DNA of 64,000 nt, taken from positions 620,001-684,000 of the forward strand of contig CAWHMS010000001.1 of NCBI GenBank assembly GCA_963830495.1, read 5' to 3'. The notes beneath the pieces are model-generated. The model made no database searches, was not told the DNA's origin, and was given only the letters and a program-made list of their open reading frames with translations. The number at the start of each line of letters is the position of its first letter. Position 1 is the stretch's first letter. The DNA comes from CAWHMS01 sp963830495. Its GTDB lineage: Bacteria; Actinomycetota; Actinomycetes; Propionibacteriales; Nocardioidaceae. Shown here piece by piece: positions 56,638 to 64,000 of the stretch. The position numbers were made by a program, and so were the translations under genes.

Positions 56638-57525
56638 CTAGGTCGACGAGGCCGCGTAGATGCTGGCGATGGAAGCATCGAGCGCGGCGTCGAATGCCTG
56701 TTCGCTCATCTGAACCCTCAGGCCCTCAGTGAGCGCTCGCGAAAAGCTGGCGATCACGCCCCGGTTCCTGCTGAGCCGGGCGTCGGCTTCTTCGCGCGTG
56801 TAGCCGCCGGACAACGCAGCTACACGAAGCACACGGCGGTGCTCGAGCAACTCGCGATGGAAGCCGTCCTCTTCCGGCAGGGTCAACTTCAGCATGACAT
56901 CCTGCCCCTCGGCCAACCCGTCAAGCTGGCCGAGAAGCGCGTCCCTGAGCAGCTTCTCTGCGGCGGTCTTCTCCGGGCTGTGGATGTCGACCTCCGGTTC
57001 GACGATCGGCACCAGGCCGGCAGCCATGATCGGCCGCGCCACTTCGAACTGTTGGAGAACCACGGCATCGACGCCGACCCGATCGGCGGTCAACACAACC
57101 GACCTCATCTTGGTGCCGAACACGCCGTGCCGCTTTGCACGCTCAAGCAGCGCATCGAGATCGGGGATCGGCTTCATCATCCTGACGCCGTCGGCCTCAG
57201 CCTCAAGCCCCTTATCCACCTTGAGGAACGGAACGATGCGCTTCTGCGTCCAAAGGTACTCCGCCGAGCCCATCCCCTCGATCTGCCGATCCACGGTCTT
57301 CTCGAACAGGATCGCCGCCAAGATGCGGTCACCGTCGAACACCGGGCTGCTGATGATACGGGTGCGCATCTGGTGAATGAGGTCGTACATCGTCGCGTCG
57401 TCGGAGTAAGCCGACTCTTCAACGCCGTAAAGCCGCAAGGCCTTCGGCGTACTGCCCCCGCTCTGGTCAAGTGCGGCGATGAAACCATTCCCAGTCTTCA
57501 TCTTGGCGAGCATGTCTTCGTTCAC
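56638..57525 (-). CDS. Fructose-bisphosphate aldolase, class I
   Basis: 295 residues from GTG with GGAGAGGGACC. Bacterial class I aldolase signature: GFIAALDQSGGSTPKAL, RTRIISSPVFDGDRILAAIL, MGSAEYLWTQKRIVPFLKVD, VPIVEPEVDIHSPEKTAAE, and Schiff-base Lys in VMLKLTLPEED. Cleaves fructose-1,6-bisphosphate (or condenses trioses) without metal. Together with gap (5564) and por it would complete lower glycolysis. A 9/10 DevR-type box lies 89 bp upstream. Confidence 0.93.
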   Translation of the reverse strand: MNEDMLAKMKTGNGFIAALDQSGGSTPKALRLYGVEESAYSDDATMYDLIHQMRTRIISSPVFDGDRILAAILFEKTVDRQIEGMGSAEYLWTQKRIVPFLKVDKGLEAEADGVRMMKPIPDLDALLERAKRHGVFGTKMRSVVLTADRVGVDAVVLQQFEVARPIMAAGLVPIVEPEVDIHSPEKTAAEKLLRDALLGQLDGLAEGQDVMLKLTLPEEDGFHRELLEHRRVLRVAALSGGYTREEADARLSRNRGVIASFSRALTEGLRVQMSEQAFDAALDASIASIYAASST

Positions 57526-57614
57526 AATCGGTCCCTCTCCGCGAGCGTCGGCACGGTCCTCGGTGCTCGTCCCGCCCTACGCTTAGCGTTACAGGAGGTG
57601 AGGCCCTAGCGCGA

Positions 57615-57628
57615 GGGGCCTTCGTCCC
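57615..57628 (-). promoter_or_regulatory. DevR/DosR-type box upstream of class I aldolase
   Basis: GGGGCCTTCGTCCC matches 9 of 10 fixed positions and lies 89 bp upstream of the aldolase start, almost the same as the gap box (91 bp). Confidence 0.55.
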
Positions 57629-57693
57629 AATCTGTCGGGCCGATTTCTACGCACTGCGCCACAACAGCAGGCTGCACCACATCGGCCTGGACA

Positions 57694-57840
57694 GACGGCC
57701 GCTGCCGCGCCGGCCCACGCCAGATGTTTGGTGGAGCTGTCATGGCGGTCAATGTCGAGTTTGCCATTGGAGTCCTTGGTCAGCACGGCAACCGCCATGT
57801 GGTCGAACTGCCCATGCTTCCTGACACTGAGTTGAGTGGT
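57694..57840 (-). pseudogene. DUF1269/DUF6325-like membrane protein remnant
   Basis: LSVRKHGQFDHMAVAVLTKD and RHDSSTKHLAWAGAAAAV match the start of small two-helix membrane proteins with a VAVLTKD motif common in stress loci. The upstream start and the downstream helices are missing; the frame reads into Arg/Cys-rich sequence that overlaps the aldolase promoter region. Confidence 0.5.
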
Positions 57841-57912
57841 GTACGGATCCCGGTACCGGCACCCCGCACTCGTGGAGGCACGCCACCACGATGACCTGAT
57901 CAGCCGATGTCA

Positions 57913-58137
57913 TTACAGAACCGCGCCTCGTGGCGCCACCTCTACGGCGGCAACGCCTCTTGCGTACAGCACGAGGAGCCGGTCACCGTGTCTGCAGCGA
58001 AGCACGCCGGTGGCTTCTCCAAGCGCTGACACGGCGTGCTCGATGACTTCGTCGTCACTGACAGTGTCTGGCTCCTCGTAGGTGACATCTAGATGGTCAC
58101 CGCTCGTGAGCCGAACACGTAACACAACGTCGCTCAT
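57913..58137 (-). CDS. Small hypothetical protein
   Basis: 74 residues, ATG preceded by AAGGTGCGTGAGT. Sequence VVLRVRLTSGDHLDVTYEEP, DDEVIEHAVSALGEATGVLR then HGDRLLVLYARGVAAVEVAP suggests an all-beta/alpha fold with no cysteines; good codon usage. No family recognised. It lies among stress genes but has no box. Confidence 0.6.
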   Translation of the reverse strand: MSDVVLRVRLTSGDHLDVTYEEPDTVSDDEVIEHAVSALGEATGVLRCRHGDRLLVLYARGVAAVEVAPRGAVL

Positions 58138-58464
58138 ACTCACGCACCTTAGACATGTCGTGCCTGGCGGCCACCCACCACGGCGATCACAACGCCAGCG
58201 ATTCGTCGCTTTTCTCTCGCGCGATGACTCTCCGGCAGCAGCGAGCCCGATGAGCTGACCGCGCGGATTGCCGGGTTGTCGCTGGCAGGTGCGTTCCATC
58301 CGGCGGTCATATCGGGCCATGGCACATCCCAGCGATCCCGGACTATCACGGAAGGAGGGTCGTTCAAGGCAGGTGGCTTGTTACTGAGTCGCCCAGACTC
58401 AGCGCCAGGCTGTGACGCCGCCTACCGGTGATGCGCCGTTCGGTCGCCAAGTGGCAGAACCGCA
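58138..58464. other. Intergenic region, no gene recognised
   Basis: 327 bp between two minus-strand genes. No conserved frame. It presumably holds the promoter of the small hypothetical gene. Confidence 0.4.
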
Positions 58465-59259
58465 CTACTTGAGCACCAGGGCAAGGACGAAGGCGATCAC
58501 AAAGACGCTCTGAAGTGAGTGCACGATGATTCCCATCCATGCGCTCTGGAAGCGCCGCGACGGATAGGCTTCGAGAAAGATGCCCTCCACCAAGGTGGTG
58601 GGTATGACCCACGGGACGTGCAGGTGATAGACGGTGAACAGCACGCCGTTGGCGACCCAGTCGCCCCTGCCGAAGGCGGCTCGCATGCGCGGCAGCAGCA
58701 GCCCCCGGAAGAGAAGCTCCTCGCCGAGCGCAGTGTTGAAGATGACAAAGACGACGATGAGTGCGAACCAGCCCCAGGCGCCGCTGAAGAAGGCCTCGCC
58801 ACGGTCGGAGCCGAGGAAATCGGCGAAATCTCGCTCGGACGGACCTGGGATCGCGGGCACCAGTGCCCACACGGCACCGAGGACGACGAAGAGCAGCGCC
58901 CACCACCAGACCTTTCCGCCCACGCGTCCAGTCTTCGGATCTCGCGGTGGCCGGAGCCAAAGAGCGTCGCGCACCCGCGGCCAGTCGAGCGACCCAAGTT
59001 CCCACCTGAGAAGGATCAGGACCAGCAGGAACTGCCAGACGAGCCCGGCCGTGAGGAGGATCAGCAGCGCCTGAGTGAGGGGCTCATCGCCCCCGAGTTG
59101 GTCCTCGAGCCAGGGAGCGACCACCCATGCCAGAAGGCCCATTGGGACGGCTGCGGCGGCCCAAACCGCAAGGATCTCTAGCATCGAGTACTGCCTTACG
59201 GCTTCATACCGATCAGCTTCCTGATCGGGAGAGGGATGGACGGGCCGCGCGGCCGACAT
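58465..59259 (-). CDS. CPBP-family intramembrane metalloprotease
   Basis: 264 residues, ATG with GACGAGGTGAGGACC. Seven or so hydrophobic segments; motif 1 ALGEELLFRGLLLPRM (EExxxR), motif 2 LFTVYHLHVPW, motif 3 MGIIVHSLQSV. All putative metal-ligand residues are present, so it is an intact relative of the domain fused to the P-ATPase. Roles include prenyl-protein or bacteriocin-immunity type proteolysis; target unknown. Confidence 0.85.
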   Translation of the reverse strand: MSAARPVHPSPDQEADRYEAVRQYSMLEILAVWAAAAVPMGLLAWVVAPWLEDQLGGDEPLTQALLILLTAGLVWQFLLVLILLRWELGSLDWPRVRDALWLRPPRDPKTGRVGGKVWWWALLFVVLGAVWALVPAIPGPSERDFADFLGSDRGEAFFSGAWGWFALIVVFVIFNTALGEELLFRGLLLPRMRAAFGRGDWVANGVLFTVYHLHVPWVIPTTLVEGIFLEAYPSRRFQSAWMGIIVHSLQSVFVIAFVLALVLK

Positions 59260-59622
59260 GGTCCTCACCTCGTCTGCTAAGACCCGGCGATGCGGATCGT
59301 CGCCGTCCTGACAAGCAGGTGATCGTCTCGGCGACCCCTTCGCATAAGGCTGCCAGATATCGCGAGCGTGCTCCGCCGTGTCGCGCCTGTCAAGAAGCGA
59401 GCTGCGACGAGGTCCCGGCGCATGCGCGCAACCGTCATAATCGCACCGGCGATGCATGCGGGCGCGAGCAGGACCGAGCAGAACTCGGCAGATCAGGTAA
59501 ACATCGCACCTCAGCATGACCGCCCCGTCCGCATGCGGAGGGTGCGGTGCATCCGCAGAGACGGCAAGCGAGGGTGGCGGCGGTGGCCGGGGAGTTCGGC
59601 GGGGTGGGGACCTCTCCCCTAG

Positions 59623-59647
59623 CGAGTTCATCTCTCGAATGAACTCG
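59623..59647. repeat. Perfect 9-bp inverted repeat
   Basis: CGAGTTCAT and ATGAACTCG flank a 7-nt spacer (CTCTCGA). About 90 bp from the tRNA fragment. Could be a terminator or a binding site for a dimeric regulator or recombinase. Confidence 0.6.
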
Positions 59648-59732
59648 GTGCGGTCTGTGTGCGTTCCGTGCCTCCAACGTCCCCGCTCCTGCCCAAGTCA
59701 AGCCATTGTTCGTCTGAACTGCGGTCCTATCT

Positions 59733-59770
59733 GTCGGGCTGACAGGATTTGAACCTGCGACCCCTTGTCC
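59733..59770 (-). tRNA. 3'-end tRNA fragment (probable tRNA-Pro), attachment-site-like
   Basis: On the minus strand GGGGTCGCAGGTTCAAATCC is followed by TGTCAGCCCGAC: an intact T-arm (GCAGG-TTCAAAT-CCTGT) and 3' acceptor strand CAGCCCG. The 5' half is absent: no matching CGGGCTG, D-arm or anticodon arm occurs upstream, where the sequence is unrelated. tRNA 3' ends are the usual integration targets of actinobacterial integrative elements, so this is likely one end of a former island. Pro identity rests on resemblance to actinobacterial tRNA-Pro 3' ends. Confidence 0.5.
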
Positions 59771-60206
59771 CCCCATGAATGGGTTCCGCACTTGCCCCTG
59801 ATTGCGAGGCTGCGCGCTGACCTGCGAGAACAGCCTGCGCGCCACTCCCCCACCGTGCCGTGATGAGCTGCGATTTGCGGGCTTGCGATCGAATACTTCG
59901 GGAATAAGTGCGGCACGGCTCAAGTCCCGGTCGCCGGCGGCGTGGCCGGGGCGGCAGCCGGCGGTGTGGGGGACCTGAACAGATTGCGGCCGCACTGTCT
60001 GTCCTTAGCGAACTTTGCTCTGTTGGCCTTCGCCTTTGCGCAGGGCATACCACGCGCCAACCAGGAGCCAGTCAATCACCGCCCGTGAATAGCGGGATGT
60101 ATGGCGAGATGGCGGTCGCGTGTGGCTTTAGCTGCCCCACCGGCGCAGTTGCCGGGTTCGAGCCTCGATCGGCTGCGTTCGGATCGGGCAGCTGCAGGTG
60201 GTGCAG

Positions 60207-61643
60207 TCACGTGCTGGATGGGGCGGTCGGTGAGGTGTCCCAAAAGTCGTATACGCCGAGTTGGTGGGCGGCATCGATGGCAGCCCGGCCCAGGACGTTC
60301 GTGTAGGTGGGGAAGGACAGCGGGATCCGCACAAACTGCTCCACAGGCATCGTCGCAGCAACAGCGACAGCCGCCACCTGGACGATCTCGACCGCCCGTT
60401 CGCCGACGACGTGGCAGCCGAGCATCCGGTGGTTGCTGCGGTCGACGATGAGTTTGCAGAACCCGTCGCGGCGTCCGTCGATGATCGGCCGCGTCGTCAC
60501 GGAGAAGGGCACAGTCGCCACCTCCACGTCATGGTGGCGGCGGGCGACGGCCTCGGTTGGCCCGACATGGGCGTATTCGGGATCCGTGAAACTGCCGATC
60601 GGGGTCGCTGGCGGGCTGAGGCTAGCCCCGAGGCCACGCACCGCGTTCGTCGCAGCGAGGTAACCATCCTGCACCGCGTGCGGCACGAGCATGAGCCGGC
60701 CCGTGATGTCCCCGGCAGCGAACACGTGTGGAGCGGTGGTGCGCAGGTGCTCGTCGACCCACACGTAACCGCGCTCGGTGGTCTCCACCCCAGCGGCGGC
60801 CAGGTTCAGCCCGGCGGTGTCGGCCAACCAGCCGATCGCTGCTACCGCAAGGTTCGCCTCGGCGCGGTCGATGACGTCTTCCTTGACGTAGGCCATCCGG
60901 ACCCCGCCTGGCACCTTCTCGAACCCGCGGATGCGTCCGAAGCCCTCGTGCACGTCCATACCGGCGGCCCGAAATGAATCCGCCATGGCCCGCGAGACAT
61001 CCTGATCTTCAGTCGCCAGAATCCGCGGACCCGCTTCGAACAGCGCCACTCGCGAGCCGAGTTCGGAGAAGACCGATGCGACCTGGACGCCAGTCGCCCC
61101 AGCGCCGATCACCAAGAGCGACTCCGGCACCGTGGTCAGCGTCCACGCGTCGCGATGTGAGCCCACCAACTCCGCGCCCGGCGCCGGCAGGGCCCGGTTG
61201 ATGCCGCCCGCACAGAGAATCAGTCTGTCTGCGCCGAGGCGAGTCCCCCGATCGTCTTCGATCGTATGGGCATCGACGAACCGTGCCGTACCGGCGTGCT
61301 CAAGCAGGAGCACTCCTGCGTCCTGCAGCTCTGTTCGCAGCACGGAGTTCTCAGCGACCTCTGCGACCACCTCGCGAACCCGTGCGAGAAGCCGAGGGTA
61401 GTCCAAGGCGGGTTCGCTGACTTCGATGCCGTAGCGGGGCAGCTGTCGTGCCTCCCGACTGAGCCGGGCTGCCTGGGCCAACGTGCGCACCGGAACCGGA
61501 CCGTCCGCGGCGGCCATCCCGCCCACCGCATCTCGGGCAATGAGCGTGGTTTTGGCACCCAGCTCGGCCGCCCGGAGTGCCGCGAAGACCCCAGCCGGGC
61601 CGGCGCCGATGACACCAATGTCTGCATGCTCCACGGTCTTCAC
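60207..61643 (-). CDS. Flavoprotein disulfide-reductase homologue lacking the redox disulfide
   Basis: 478 residues from GTG. FAD motif IGVIGAGPAGVFAALRAAEL; NAD(P) motif SLLVIGAGATGVQVASVFSE; FAD/ribityl motif VFAAGDITGR; dimerisation domain with SFTDPEYAHVGPTEAVA. In lipoamide dehydrogenase the first helix has GGTCxNxGCxPS; here it reads GGMAAADGPVPVRTLAQAAR, with no cysteine. The C-terminal His-x4-Glu dyad (HPTxxE) is also replaced (SFPTYTNVLG). It therefore cannot do dithiol chemistry, like soluble transhydrogenase; a quinone reductase or transhydrogenase role is possible. Divergent from an SMP-30 gene. Confidence 0.83.
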   Translation of the reverse strand: MKTVEHADIGVIGAGPAGVFAALRAAELGAKTTLIARDAVGGMAAADGPVPVRTLAQAARLSREARQLPRYGIEVSEPALDYPRLLARVREVVAEVAENSVLRTELQDAGVLLLEHAGTARFVDAHTIEDDRGTRLGADRLILCAGGINRALPAPGAELVGSHRDAWTLTTVPESLLVIGAGATGVQVASVFSELGSRVALFEAGPRILATEDQDVSRAMADSFRAAGMDVHEGFGRIRGFEKVPGGVRMAYVKEDVIDRAEANLAVAAIGWLADTAGLNLAAAGVETTERGYVWVDEHLRTTAPHVFAAGDITGRLMLVPHAVQDGYLAATNAVRGLGASLSPPATPIGSFTDPEYAHVGPTEAVARRHHDVEVATVPFSVTTRPIIDGRRDGFCKLIVDRSNHRMLGCHVVGERAVEIVQVAAVAVAATMPVEQFVRIPLSFPTYTNVLGRAAIDAAHQLGVYDFWDTSPTAPSST

Positions 61644-61879
61644 GATGCCACATACCGACGCGGTCGGTCGGCCAACATCAGCACTGGGGGTTGGCGTACG
61701 GCGGCGTTTGCGTGACCATGGTCTCCTCGCTCTCGGTTTCAGGACGATCTGTTTGGCAGAGCCAGTCTGAGTGGCCGACGCCACGACTGCATCGCCCGCT
61801 GGGGATGAGGCGGTGGCACGGACACACTCAACCAGTCGACGTCGCCGCGCTGGGTCGGCCAGGAACGAAGGACGTAGAG

Positions 61880-62761
61880 ATGGCGGTGCGGACGCTTAAA
61901 GCGGAGGCGGTGCTTAGGCCCCAGGCCGAGCTGGCGGAAGGCCCGCGCTGGGACGCTCGGGCCCAGCAGTTGCTGTGGGTGGACGTACTGGCCGGAGCAG
62001 TGCATGCCTTCGACCCAGCCAGCGGTCGAGATGTCCGTCGCGATCTCGGCCGGCATGTCGGCGCCGTGGCCCCGTTCGGCGAGGACAGCGTGGTCGCAGC
62101 GGTCCGGGAGGGATTTGTGCGCCTGGACCCCGATGGGTCCGAGCAGACTCTCGCCTCGGTGCTCGCGGACCAGCCCGGCCTGCGCTTCAACGACGGGCGA
62201 GCCGACCGCGCAGGTAGGTTCTGGGCCGACACCCTCTGCTACCAGATGGAGCGCGGACAGGCCGCGCTCTTTCGGCTAGACGTGAATGGCTGCACCGAAA
62301 TGGTCGATGGCCTCGGGCTTGGAAACGGCCTCGACTGGAGCCCAGACGACCGGGCGTTCTACCTCGTCGACACGCTGGCTCAGACCGTGGACACCTTCGA
62401 CTTCGACTTGCACGATGGCGCGCTCGGTCGACGCCGGCGCTTCCTCGACATCGATCCGAGGCTGGGCAGCCCGGACGGGCTCACAGTTGATGCAGAAGGG
62501 TGCGTTTGGGTCGCCATCTACGGCGGTGGACAGGTGCGCCGCTACACCCCCGACGGGCGGCTCGACAGCATCGTCGAGGTCCCCGAAGCCACCCAGACCA
62601 CAAGTGCTGGATTCGGTGGCCCGGGTCTGGACACCCTGTTCGTCACCACTGCCCTGGAGAACCTCGACCGCGGCGCCAGGGCTGCCCAGACGAACGCGGG
62701 CGCGATATTGGCGGTCCGGCCTGGGACGGTTGGTCAGCCCACGGCGTCGTACGCGCCGTGA
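61880..62761 (+). CDS. SMP-30/gluconolactonase family protein
   Basis: 293 residues, ATG after AAGGACGTAGAG. Metal-site landmarks: AELAEGPRWDARAQQLLWVD (Glu ligand), RFNDGRADRAGRFWADTL, LGNGLDWSPDDRAFYLVDT (Asn ligand) and SPDGLTVDAEGCVWVAIYGG (Asp ligand). A six-bladed propeller lactonase that opens sugar lactones. Close to a glucose-6-phosphate dehydrogenase gene on the other strand, so a lactone from glucose or a related sugar oxidation is a plausible substrate. Cytosolic. Confidence 0.88.
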   Translation: MAVRTLKAEAVLRPQAELAEGPRWDARAQQLLWVDVLAGAVHAFDPASGRDVRRDLGRHVGAVAPFGEDSVVAAVREGFVRLDPDGSEQTLASVLADQPGLRFNDGRADRAGRFWADTLCYQMERGQAALFRLDVNGCTEMVDGLGLGNGLDWSPDDRAFYLVDTLAQTVDTFDFDLHDGALGRRRRFLDIDPRLGSPDGLTVDAEGCVWVAIYGGGQVRRYTPDGRLDSIVEVPEATQTTSAGFGGPGLDTLFVTTALENLDRGARAAQTNAGAILAVRPGTVGQPTASYAP

Positions 62762-62891
62762 CGGCGCGGGCGCAGGCTCCCTTGGGATAGGTTTTCGGCG
62801 ATTTGCCGCGGGCTCACGCCGCTGGGGTGACCGAACTGTGCGCTAGCTCAGTCGGCGGAAACCCGCGCAACGGTTTGGGCAGCGCTGGCTT

Positions 62892-64000
62892 TCAGCCGAC
62901 AGGGTCGTGCCACGTCTCGCCAACGGGCAGGAGAGTGTCGGCCTCCCTGGGCCCCCAAGTCCCGGGGGAGTACGGATGAACGGGGCCGACGTCGCCTAGG
63001 ATCGGGTCGACGATCCGCCAGGCGGCCTCGACGGTGTCCTGGCGGGCGAACGGCAGTCGATTCCCATCAAGTGCAGCGCCGATGAGCCGGTCGTAGGGCC
63101 TCTGGTCCGAGTGCGGTTGCCGAGCGAAGGCGAGTTCTTGCATCTCCGGCAGTGGAATCGCGCCCGGTGCCTTCCCGGCGAGGCGGAGACCGGTCTCGAC
63201 CTGCGGCCAGATCCGGAATCGCAGTATGTTGCTGATTCCGGAATCTCCAACGCCGAAGACGTCGTAGGGGGCAGGGCGGAACCGGACAGTCACCTCGGTG
63301 GCGGTGGCCGACAGAGCCTTGCCGGCGCGGATGGAGATCGGGACGCCGGCCCATCGCCACGAGTCCACTGCCGTTCGCGCAGCGACGTAGGTCTCTGTCG
63401 TAGAGCCAGCGGCCACACCGTCCACGTCGTGATAGCCGTCGTACTGCCCTTTTACTACGTCTCCGGGCGTCAGTGGCCGCAGCGCGGCGATGAGCCGGGA
63501 CTTGTTGTCCAGCCAGGAAGCCGGACCGGATCCATCGGGCGGGTCGGCCAGCACGCTGGCCAGGACCTGCAGGAGATGGTTCTGCAACACGTCGCGAGTC
63601 GCGCCGGTGCGGTCGTAGAACCGGCCGCGATCGGAGACGTCGAACCCCTCGGCCATCGTGATCTGAATGCTTTGCACGTACTGGCGATTCAACAACGGCT
63701 CAATCACCGCGTTGGCGAACCGGGCCACCAGCATGTTGTTCAGCGGCTCCAAGGCGAGCCAGTGGTCCACGCGAAATATAGCGTCCTCGGTGAAGACCTG
63801 GTGCATCGTCGCGTCCAGCGCCCGTGCGCTCGCAAGATCGGTCCCGAAGGGCTTCTCCACCATTACCCGGGCGTGCCGGGCTCGGTCCGCGCCGGCGATT
63901 CCCTGGGCGATGCGCCCGAATAACGACGGTGGCACCTCCAAGTAGAACAGCGCGCCAGCCCCGTCGCCCATCTCCCGTGACATCGCCGCGTAGGTCGCGT
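62892..64000 (-). CDS. zwf: Glucose-6-phosphate dehydrogenase family protein, 5' truncated by window edge
   Basis: The frame is open to the last base; 368 residues are visible, missing the N-terminal NADP fold. [13 protein letters not shown] is the EKPFG motif; [15 protein letters not shown] and [13 protein letters not shown] are conserved. The signature RIDHYLGKE reads RVDHWLALE here: the His is kept but the Lys is Leu. Oxidises glucose-6-phosphate to the lactone, giving NADPH, if active. The substitution marks a divergent subgroup with possibly altered substrate or cofactor. Confidence 0.85.
   Translation of the reverse strand, partial: ATYAAMSREMGDGAGALFYLEVPPSLFGRIAQGIAGADRARHARVMVEKPFGTDLASARALDATMHQVFTEDAIFRVDHWLALEPLNNMLVARFANAVIEPLLNRQYVQSIQITMAEGFDVSDRGRFYDRTGATRDVLQNHLLQVLASVLADPPDGSGPASWLDNKSRLIAALRPLTPGDVVKGQYDGYHDVDGVAAGSTTETYVAARTAVDSWRWAGVPISIRAGKALSATATEVTVRFRPAPYDVFGVGDSGISNILRFRIWPQVETGLRLAGKAPGAIPLPEMQELAFARQPHSDQRPYDRLIGAALDGNRLPFARQDTVEAAWRIVDPILGDVGPVHPYSPGTWGPREADTLLPVGETWHDPVG

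Larger units (their letters stand above)
59260..60206. other. Large intergenic region containing a tRNA-derived attachment-like site
   Basis: About 950 bp with no convincing gene. It holds a 9-bp inverted repeat at 59623-59647 and the 3' end of a tRNA on the minus strand at 59733-59770. Open frames here carry the residue patterns produced by reading through a tRNA 3' end (for example GVAGSNPVSPTD), not real proteins. Confidence 0.5.

Noticed and set aside
59733..59830. Complete tRNA gene on the minus strand
   Set aside because: No 5' acceptor strand, D-arm or anticodon arm can be drawn; only the 3' part is present.

Overview
This window is a stretch of chromosome from a high-GC Actinomycetota, most likely a nocardioid-type soil or subsurface genus. 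The evidence is the very high third-position GC, the GTG and TTG starts, the leaderless-looking starts, and the paired DevR/DevS, tandem universal stress protein and DUF1876 families. The genus is inferred, not proven. No insertion sequence, CRISPR array, rRNA or intact tRNA was seen.

Region 1 (1-18.4 kb) reads as a DosR/DevR-type hypoxia or dormancy regulon. It holds a partial zinc alcohol dehydrogenase; gap followed by pyruvate:ferredoxin oxidoreductase porG-porA-porB and an NAD(P)H/Fe-S partner; a Ca-type P-ATPase fused to a CPBP protease domain; a DUF1876 protein; tandem universal stress proteins; the devR-devS pair; a second devR; a CBS-pair protein; and an Acg-type nitroreductase. A 14-bp palindrome, GGGAC-N4-GTCCC (8-10 of 10 fixed positions), lies 43-112 bp upstream of nearly every transcription unit here. 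It recurs before the zinc alcohol dehydrogenase at 23.4 kb and the class I aldolase at 57.5 kb. My inference is that a DevS heme sensor and DevR regulators switch on lower glycolysis, ferredoxin-linked pyruvate oxidation, alcohol/aldehyde redox and stress proteins when oxygen falls.

Region 2 (18.4-26.2 kb) mixes membrane genes, an ABC-2 exporter pair, a cupin and the second alcohol dehydrogenase with several gene remnants (SRPBCC, ABC ATPase/permease, DUF294 nucleotidyltransferase), ending in a secreted beta-propeller gene. Region 3 (26-47 kb) is accessory. It has two secreted SpaA/DUF5979-like surface proteins (one LPXTG-anchored), a 60-bp tandem-repeat secreted protein broken by a stop codon, a GNAT, a RemA-like protein, alpha/beta hydrolases, PadR plus methyltransferases, a MacB-type ABC system and a BBE-type FAD oxidase. 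Region 4 (47-56 kb) has a duplicated promoter/leader in front of two broken carboxymuconolactone decarboxylase genes, a lipoprotein, an AI-2E-type permease, an MgtE-like protein, a lysine-acetyltransferase/alcohol-dehydrogenase scar, and a lipid cluster (UPF0104, PAP2, GDPD). Region 5 (55.6-64 kb) returns to stress and central carbon metabolism: universal stress protein, class I aldolase, a CPBP protease, a 3' tRNA fragment (probable attachment site), a flavoprotein disulfide-reductase homologue without its disulfide, an SMP-30 lactonase, and a partial glucose-6-phosphate dehydrogenase.

At least a dozen truncated or frame-broken remnants are scattered through the window. Many carry several lesions, which argues for genuine decay. 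The single-base breaks (CPBP domain near 6960, CMD copy near 48213) could be assembly errors.
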